A stretch of DNA of 36,069 bases from the NCBI GenBank assembly GCA_040143965.1, contig JASJQH010000059.1, positions 1-36,069 of the forward strand, given 5' to 3'. This document shows, one piece after another, positions 28,734 through 36,069 of this stretch. The translations under genes were made by a program, and so were the position numbers. The DNA is from Basidiobolus ranarum. Taxonomy: Eukaryota; Basidiobolomycota; Basidiobolomycetes; Basidiobolales. How positions within the stretch are numbered: position 1 is the stretch's first letter; the number at the start of each line of letters is the position of its first letter. The notes below the pieces were generated by a model, which was given only the letters and a program-made list of their open reading frames with translations, was not told where the DNA came from and searched no databases.

Positions 28734-31700
28734 TTAATTGGAAATTTGATGACTACATTCATCCGTTTCTTCGTCAACCTTCTTAAAGTAGATCTTTAAT
28801 TGCTGATTAAGTTCCTCTAGAAGCCATTGAAGTTTATCCAATTTTTTAGTGAAACCTGGATTTTCATCAGATAATAGAGTGGTAATGGAGCTCTCCAAGT
28901 CGGAAATAAGCGAGTCTAGTACAGTGTATGGGAGGTATCGAGATGTAAGCTTAGCGGTGACTGGATGAACTACTGATAATTCCTTGCGTATCTGTTGAAG
29001 TGCACATTGTGCTGCTTCTTCAACCAATTCATACTTCATACAAATTCGAATGAAATCTTCACAGTTGTAGGCCAAATAGGTCTGAGCTAACCAAGGTGGA
29101 AGCACCATTTCACTTGTGGAAGATAAGAACCTTTCAATGACACACTTGTAGTATTTGAAACAGGTGGCTGAGGAGTCATGTTGCTTCAAGTACTTCGAGA
29201 GTAGCTTCCAAGTGCGATCTGATACAGAGCCATCCCAAGTGGCCATACCATCATTAACCAGAATCATATCATTATCATCGATGGGCTTGTCGAGCCTATC
29301 ATGGTCTACAAGTTGAATGCATTTGAATGTAAGTGACTCGAAAATATGTGTCAAGTCCATCTTGAAGGTCACAGCAGTGGAGATGGCCATGTCATACATT
29401 CCAGCTTGGACGAAGAGTGTGACGATATCGTTGGGCTCCATGGAATAACCAGACGATTCCAATTCAGGGTAACGTCCAATAAGTTGAATCTTCGATATAC
29501 ACAGGGAATACTCTTGCTTGATATCCTCAAGTTTGACTACACGGTAATCGTCTTCACGGTTAATGTCAGTGACATAATTAGAAGTACCGAGGTGAAGTCT
29601 CTTTCTGCTACGTTTGTCATTGTCGGCCAAATCACTGGGGCCTTTCATGACAATCCACGCGTAAGGTTCGTCGACCATATGTAGAGCGTTGATGGCAGCA
29701 AGATAACTCTTGCTCCTTTCAGCAGAGATTTTCATAAAGAGGGTAGGGGTATCAACAGTTCCCAAACGACGTGCATACCTGTACATAGCAGCGGCAGCAT
29801 TTCGGTAGTCTCCGCGGAATACATGATAAACATATAGGATTTTGTAATAATTGGGTGTAGCCAATACATCACCATGTCTGGCCTTCAAAAGTAATGTTTG
29901 CTCAACCTCCTGTTGAAGCCCAACGAAAGAAAAGCGACAAAGACGATCAGCTTGATTGTTTTCGCACATCACAGTCAATAAATGACGGAGGCAATCACGT
30001 TTGGTATCCTGCTCAGGGTTAGACATGATAGCAAGATAGGCTTCTTCATACTGGCCAAGCTCAAGAGCACTCTTGAAAAGTTTGACTGATAATGGCTTAG
30101 TCAATTCCTTTGAGTGAGTCGACTGCTTCTCTAAAGCGTTGAGAGCTATCTTCGCAAAGATCATAACATGTTCATAGGCATTGTGTTCTTCAAACATACC
30201 GGCAATGTGATGGTAAAAGCAGGGAAGATCTTGGCATGTATTAGGATTGATAACATATGCAAGATCGCTTTTAGTAATGCCAAACGACTCATCCACTCCG
30301 ATAGCAGCAGATTCGAAGGATCTTTGAGCCTCATCAAATCTACCAGAGGTAAGATGTACTTTTCCCCAAAGATACATCACTGCAGGACTCTTGATTAAGA
30401 AACTGAGAAATTGAGCAGCAAGATCGGAATATCCGAAAACAACCAAACGATATGCGAATTTGATTTGAGAAGGTTGGGTAGAGATCGAAAGAGAAGAATC
30501 GGCTAATGATATCTTGTGTAAGAACTGAGATACTGCTTGATTCAATAGAACGCTAACTTGTGTGGAAGCAAAGTTCAAATGGATAGGATAGTGATGATGC
30601 AAGAGAGTGTGTACGAGGCTATAGCTCAAAGTTCCGGAAGCCCCAGCTGACTCAGAAACGTTGAGGGTGGCGAATTTTCCAACGAAATTCTCCGTTTCTT
30701 CCGAGAATGAGTCCTCTGGATACTCTTCGACTTTGGGGCGTGCTTTTTCTACAACCTGTGTTGACATCCAGTTCAATAAGGAGTAAGAATGCATAGCAGA
30801 CATGCTGCAAGAGAATACTGATACTGAATTGCTCATCAGCTTACGATGACCATCGAAAACCAACACTACAGACATGAGCAAAAACAAATTACGACTGAAA
30901 GCGTAACGAGATCCTACGACTTGTTGAATACCCATAGCGACAATAGCATCCATGAGCATACTGGTTTTGAAGATTAACTGAGTAGAGTCACTGTCATTGT
31001 GTAGAGACTCGGGCTTGACATCAACAAGCGAATCGAGCAAAACACTTATAGTTCCCTTGATATCGTTACATGACTTCAAAAGATTAAATACGCGTTTGAT
31101 CAATGCGGGCGAAATAAAAGTAGCAAGGTGTTTATCATAGAACTCCTGTGCAAAAGTTTCAACAGAAAGGAAGAGTGGATTGGACAATACAGAGCAAAGA
31201 TCCTCCTCAAGACTGGCCATATTACCTGAAGGAATAGCTTGAGCGATAGTCTTCAGACACTTGCTAAGCTTGACAATATCTCCGCGAATATCATTGACTG
31301 AGATCTGAGAGTACGAAGAAGCGAGAAGTTTAGAAGAAACCAGTGAAAGACCTGCAAGTTCCAAATCACCATTCAAATGATGGTATAAAGCTTCCATGGG
31401 ATCACAAACACGAACGGTGGAGAAGCCCTCACGCTTGACAACGAATACAGTGTGGGTTAAAGATAACATCGATAGGCCCAGGGGGGTATTGGCTCGATTG
31501 TGTAATTCGATACAGGTAGAGACAAAACGAAGCCATTCTACCTTTGCTCTTTTCTCAATTTCCTCAGGTGTGTCATCAGTGTCGTTGATAAAATCTGCAG
31601 ACCCAACTATGGTGGAGATTTGTTCGCGAACGTCAACTCTACAAAGACGGGATTTGCTAAGAGTGGACTGCTCACTGACGAACAAGCCCAATGCTTCGTT

Positions 31701-33324
31701 AAGCACAGAGGTTGAGAATCTTCCGGGATAGAACAAGTACTCGATAAACACATGCTTCATGCCATCCGATGAATTCTGTAAAAGAGAATCGAAATAATCT
31801 ACATCGACCTCAGGTTTCAGCGCGGCAATGATTGACCACCACCTCTGGCCGTAATTAGATTGATCCTTGACATCCTCAGTGTCGATTTCGAAATAAATGG
31901 GGATTTGAGTCATTCTCAAAACCGCTTGATTTTGTCTTTCCCACAACGTCCATAGAGACCAAAGGTTGTCATTGTTCTTTCTAGGAGGGGAGATTTGGAA
32001 CTCAACTAGAGATTCTGGAACTTGCCCTCCGCTTTGACTGGATGAATAAGTCTTCTTATGGACCAACTCCAAATCAATCAGATTCCCTGAACAGTCAACT
32101 TGACCACGGAAAACTCCAAAGTAAGGATTCGACTCGGATGGAACATACACCACAAGGTTGAATATCGATCCATCGGTTTCGGACTCGGCCTTTACTACAG
32201 AGATATAGGGCTTAGGAAGTGGTGGAAGAGGAATCTCAGGGTGCGCTGAATCCGAGTCGAATAAAGAAATGGTTTTAACACATGATTGCGTCCCCAATGA
32301 CCATATTCTAAGTTTTCTGTCACGGCATAATGAAAATACGAAAGCATTAAGTGACAAATAGTCGAAGGAAGCAAGCGATATCGGTTGCGAAAGTGAAAAT
32401 TTGCCAAGGTCGGAAGAATGTGACCCTCCATAATCCGAGTTACTGAGTTTTGAAAGAAAACGGCTGGGGACGATGGGAAGAAAGCTTTTCACTTGAGATA
32501 GGAAGTTGTTTTCCACAAGATTATACTGGCGAAAGTGTTCTAAAGTAAAGTCAGTATCTTGCATGTAGAAGGTCAAAAATTATGGAATATAGAAAATATA
32601 TTGCAAACAAACCTGAAGATATCTCATACTCGTTCTCCCCAAGGCTTTGTTCTATCTGACCACCACATGCTAAATCGATAGCTGTGAGAGAGCCATTGGT
32701 GAAGGTAACCACCGCAAGCTCAGCATTAACAGAATGAAATAAGATTGGAACTCTGTTATCGGTAATATCGAGTCTATAATATTTGCAGTAGTCTCTAGGC
32801 AATGGGTTGGCATGGAAGAGATTATTGAAAGGGAAAGAAAAGCGATATACAAGCCCAGACTCTGTGAGCAATAAACAGGTAAGTGAGCGAGAATCATAAT
32901 CCTCATAAAACGATACACCAGGTTGGATCTTCGTAGGGAAAACAAAGTAAACAGGTTTTGAAGACTCAATTTCGTCGTAATGGAAGATTGCAGCTGAGCG
33001 AGGTCCACCTTGAAGCTCGATGCCATCACCGAGTGGAGGAGTAACCAAAGAAAGATGTCTAAATTCTAAAATTCTTCCGTCACCAATAACTCGCCACGAA
33101 ATGAAGTTATTCAACTGAAAAGAAACTCGGTAAGTAGAACCGAATGAAGGTTCTTCCGTTTCAAGTGATAAATTAGGGGATGACTCTGGAAGATCTTCGT
33201 CTAACAAATCCTCTGGATATGGAACATGGTGATAGGTAGGAGCTGTGTTGCTAGAGCAAAAATCCAGTTGTAAAGGTACCTCCTTATACCACCAAAACGA
33301 TTCTGGGTTTTGTATGGCTGGCAT
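28734..33324 (-). CDS. NUP160: Nucleoporin Nup160/Nup120
   Basis: Two exons on the minus strand: 33324-32613 and 32557-28734, joined by a 55-bp phase-1 intron (GTTTGT...GCAAG), giving 1511 residues (human NUP160: 1436). The N-terminal roughly 500 residues form the beta-propeller (exon 1 ISWRVIGDGRILEFRHLSL; exon 2 LCRDRKLRIWSLGTQSCVK, the most conserved family block); the rest is a long alpha-solenoid (for example FHYHHIAGMF-like CFYHHIAGMFEEHNAYEH, YHVFRGDYRNAAAAMYRYA, WLAQTYLAYNCEDFIRICMK). It belongs to the Y (Nup107-160) scaffold complex of the nuclear pore. It faces CutC (convergent, 195 bp apart). The second start at 32576 is ignored because the frame continues from exon 1. Confidence 0.93.
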
Positions 33325-33784
33325 AATTCACTCTTCTATGGACAAAGGACTTACTTCAAACGAGAACAACCACTTACTAAAAAACAAGTATCCTAGCGTG
33401 TTTTCCTTCGGACACGCGAAATTGACGAAAAAAAAAGACAAAATAATGAATGGATCGTAGTCAATATATACGATCTAAATGTGATTGGCAATTGATATCA
33501 TAATAAACATGAATCAATGCGCAATGCACCCAAATTAAACTAGAAGCATATTTTGCCAGACAAAAAGATGTTTTGAAAGCGATTTTCTATGATTAACTTT
33601 ATTTATGAGCTAAATGAGGGCAAAAATTTACAATACCAGAAAGAAAGCAGTTGCTAGATAGCAAGAATTATGTCATATTAGCCCTTGATAGAAGAAATGT
33701 TTCATTAAAATAGCGTCTGAAATACACAAGATTCTGGCTCCTATTTTATGCTGTTGTGACAAAAGATGCTTATACCGAGAGGAA
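33325..33784. other. Intergenic region between Nup160 start and Rpf1 end
   Basis: About 460 bp in front of Nup160 and behind Rpf1 (both minus strand). It carries an AATAAA-like signal for Rpf1 on the minus strand (plus-strand TTTATT at about 33600) and the upstream region of Nup160. No gene seen. Confidence 0.5.
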
Positions 33785-35093
33785 CTACAAGAAGAAGCGT
33801 CTTCTACTGGTCTCCATCTCTGACTTGAAGATCCATTCATATTCACCATTCTTGGGATCGAACAGCCCCTTCTGCAGCCACTTGAGCTTCAAGGTAAAGC
33901 GCGGGCCAAGTTCTTGGAGATCAGCACGCTTACCACTCTTGAATACATATCTAATTACAAAAACGCTGTTCAGTATCTACATTCCATGATGCCACTAAGA
34001 AGTAAAGCAATACCTGTGACGACGGAAGAAAATGAAATCACGTTGATTGTGGAACGTAGCCACTTGGCGGCCTTGGAACTCGGGCACATGGGGGAACAGA
34101 GAAGTAAACATTCTTCCAATGGTATGACCAAGTCGGGTATTGAAGTTATTCATAATGATCTCAGGTTTATGCGCAGAGGAGCGGCCATGACCCTATTGCG
34201 TCAACACAAAGCTTAGAAACTCTATCTCGACAATCACGACAATCTATATATACCTGAATGCGTTTGCCAGGGACGATGGAACTCAATTTGAAGTACGCTG
34301 TAGGCCCGTTGGGTAAATGCACGAGGGTTAAGGCGTCTACGTTTCCAAAAATTAGTCTTGACTCAGGGAAAAAGAACAGAATGTACACATACTAGGTTCC
34401 TTTCTGTCCTCGTTGACAATGATTACATCGGTATAATCCCTGTTGATACAAAATTGAACAATGTCCTGAATCTCAAACTGAGACTTTCTTTTGACAAATT
34501 GAGAGTTGGGAAAGACGGATAGAAGCTCCTCAGCAAACTCGTACACATTCTTTGTTGAATGAAGTGCGTTAGTTGTTTAGAATATTCAGAGTTTGCAAAG
34601 TTAAGAGAGTCTTTTGTACCGGACTAGGTCTTTTGCTGGTAGTGATTAACATTTTAGGAGCTTTTCCATCGAAGAATTGAGCAAACTCATCCTGAGCTTC
34701 ATCTTCAGCAACCTGTTAATACAACAATAAAAGAGGGGATGTTGAGTATCTGTCAATGGTATTCTTTACTACTCAGATAAGCTATACAACTTACCTCCTC
34801 GTCATTCTCAACAACAGTCTCATCGAACTCCCTGGTATTTTCCAGGGTTTTGGGGACATTTTGTTTTAAACGTTCCTTAAAAAATAGTTAAAGATTAACA
34901 AGTCAGTCGCCGGGAAGTCTGAAGTCTAAAAACAAACCTCTTTCTTATCAGGATCTTCGAGTTCTTCTTGGCGACGTCTTTCTCTAACCTCTCTTCTCTT
35001 TTTAGCCTTGTTTTGCTTCAGCTTTAGGTGAAGCTCTTCACGCTTGATTTTATTCTTAACGTCGGCCAAATTAACTAAAGGAGCGTCACTCAT
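33785..35093 (-). CDS. RPF1: Ribosome production factor 1 (Brix-domain protein)
   Basis: Seven exons on the minus strand: 35093-34938, 34875-34795, 34712-34620, 34549-34393, 34336-34254, 34192-34014 and 33950-33785, all in phase, giving 304 residues (yeast Rpf1: 295). The N terminus is a highly charged helix ([19 protein letters not shown]). The Brix domain follows: [84 protein letters not shown] and [20 protein letters not shown]. The C terminus is [20 protein letters not shown]. The protein acts in the nucleolus in 27S pre-rRNA processing and 60S subunit assembly. Start chosen as the first ATG ([20 protein letters not shown]). Confidence 0.95.
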
Positions 35094-35373
35094 ATCTATA
35101 ATTTTCTATATTTCGCCTCGAAAGTCTGTAACAGCTAACGTCTAATACCATATAATATACACCACCCTACAGCTGGTCGTTTACTTTTTTTTTATCTTTT
35201 TTTTTTGTTTCACACCATGGAGACTATACCTCTACCAATTTAAGATCTATCTGCTATGGAAAATTTAATGCCATTGATCTGATCTGACCTGATCTGATGT
35301 AATGGAGTCTATTGGACATGCTTGATCAAATGGTTAATTTTCAAGTTTATTTTCAATTCATATATACTTTAGT

Positions 35374-36069
35374 CTATTTTGATTGAAAAACTTTGGCGTT
35401 GGGAAACCATTTGCTAGCTAACTGCTTAAATTCATCAGCTCTGGAAGATTTAAGGGTGTGAGCAAGGGATTCGTAGGCGGCAGTAACATTCTATATAGAA
35501 AAGAAAAGGTGAGTACATATCGGGTCGAGAGGTCAAAGTCAATCAAACACTACCTTTAAGGTGCGGGCTGATGCGTATTCATCTTTGCTGACTTCAAAAA
35601 GTAAATCCTCGGCTGAGGCCTTCTTGGATTGATCAATCAAGTAAATCGCCTCACTGGAAGCAATCAAGGCAGAGACGGATCCTTTGTTGTTCTCCAAAAA
35701 TCTCTTGTTGAATTCATCAAGTGGGGTATTAGGGGAATAAAGTGCGGCAAACTCTTGATCGATAACCTTACGAACGACTGGGTGAAGATCACTAGCACCA
35801 GTCACAGCTTGCTGAAGACGAATGATTTGTTTATGAAGGGTAGGGTTTTGGGCATCAATACGGTGAGCCTCTGAACAAGACTGTAGGTTGTGGTATATTG
35901 ATTCTGGAGCCTCTCAACATTTCTCTAATCAAAAAAACTGGTTTAAGACACTCAAAACTGACATAAACAAAAAGGTTTACATGGGAGATGACCAGCCACT
36001 GGAAGCTCTGGGAGTGGGAGAAATTGAAGCGGATCTTGGGGACATCTCTGGGGACATGTGTTTGACACT
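35374..36069 (-). CDS. NAA15: N-terminal acetyltransferase A auxiliary subunit Naa15/Nat1, C-terminal part
   Basis: The last three exons on the minus strand: one from the window edge to 35981, then about 35910-35554 and 35490-35374 (stop at 35374-35376). The rest lies beyond the right edge. Recognisable blocks: CSEAHRIDAQNPTLHKQIIR, LYSPNTPLDEFNKRFLENNK, ASSEAIYLIDQSKKASAEDL, NVTAAYESLAHTLKSSRADE and FKQLASKWFPNAKVF. These align by eye with the end of human NAA15 (FAIDSSHPWLHECMIRLF; ATNPKNFNETFLKRN; MVYYLDPSS; AYALFP-like end). Naa15 is the helical-repeat scaffold that ties the Naa10 acetyltransferase to ribosomes. The junction near 35911 uses a GAG acceptor in my model, so the first two exon borders are less certain than the last intron (35491-35553). 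Confidence 0.85.

Noticed and set aside
1-36069. tRNA or rRNA genes
   Set aside because: No GGTTCRANNCC-type B box with a matching A box and no rRNA-like stretch was noticed on either strand; a covariance-model search would settle it.

Overview
This is nuclear DNA from an intron-rich, AT-rich fungus. The evidence is short GT-AG introns (mostly 41-100 bp, some with a CTAAC-like branch site), a fused eukaryotic urease, fungal-type Src1/Heh, Nup160, Rpf1 and C1D genes, and an AA11-type LPMO. A katanin p80 gene (often lost in yeasts and many Dikarya) together with short AACCCTAA telobox-like motifs suggests an early-diverging lineage such as Zoopagomycota/Entomophthoromycotina. That placement is an inference from gene content, not a proven identity.

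Layout. Bases 1-1254 hold the 3' part of a non-LTR (LINE) retrotransposon running in from the left edge. Bases 1255-8130 are gene-poor. They carry small tandem repeats, telobox-like motifs and two secreted-protein genes in convergent orientation: a three-repeat, fascin-like beta-trefoil protein with a CxxC in every repeat (about 3961-4652, +) and a secreted AA11-like LPMO with a CBM5/12 chitin-binding tail (4971-5858, -). From 8234 the region is gene-rich: urease (+, intronless, strongly biased codons), a VOC/glyoxalase-fold protein (+), a TEX2/Nvj2-like PH-SMP lipid-transfer protein (+), an unidentified small spliced gene (about 14227-14876, +), a BAG1-like co-chaperone (-), katanin p80 (+, 9 exons), C1D/Lrp1 exosome cofactor (+, 5 exons), Src1/Heh/Man1 inner nuclear membrane protein (+, 11 exons), a mitochondrial ABCB10/Mdl-type half-transporter (-, 10 exons), CutC (+, 11 exons including very small ones), Nup160/Nup120 (-, 2 exons), Rpf1 (-, 7 exons) and the C-terminal exons of Naa15/Nat1 (-, cut by the right edge).

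The genes do not form an operon or an obvious biosynthetic cluster. Two loose themes are visible: secreted or nitrogen/carbohydrate-scavenging functions in the repeat-bearing left third (LPMO, beta-trefoil protein, urease), and conserved housekeeping genes for the nuclear envelope, pore, RNA and ribosomes on the right. The least familiar items are the CxxC-bearing beta-trefoil protein with a 14-bp duplication at its splice acceptor, the unidentified gene at 14.2-14.9 kb, and the scattered telomere-like motifs, one of which sits at the 3' end of the LINE. No tRNA, rRNA or CRISPR array was seen.
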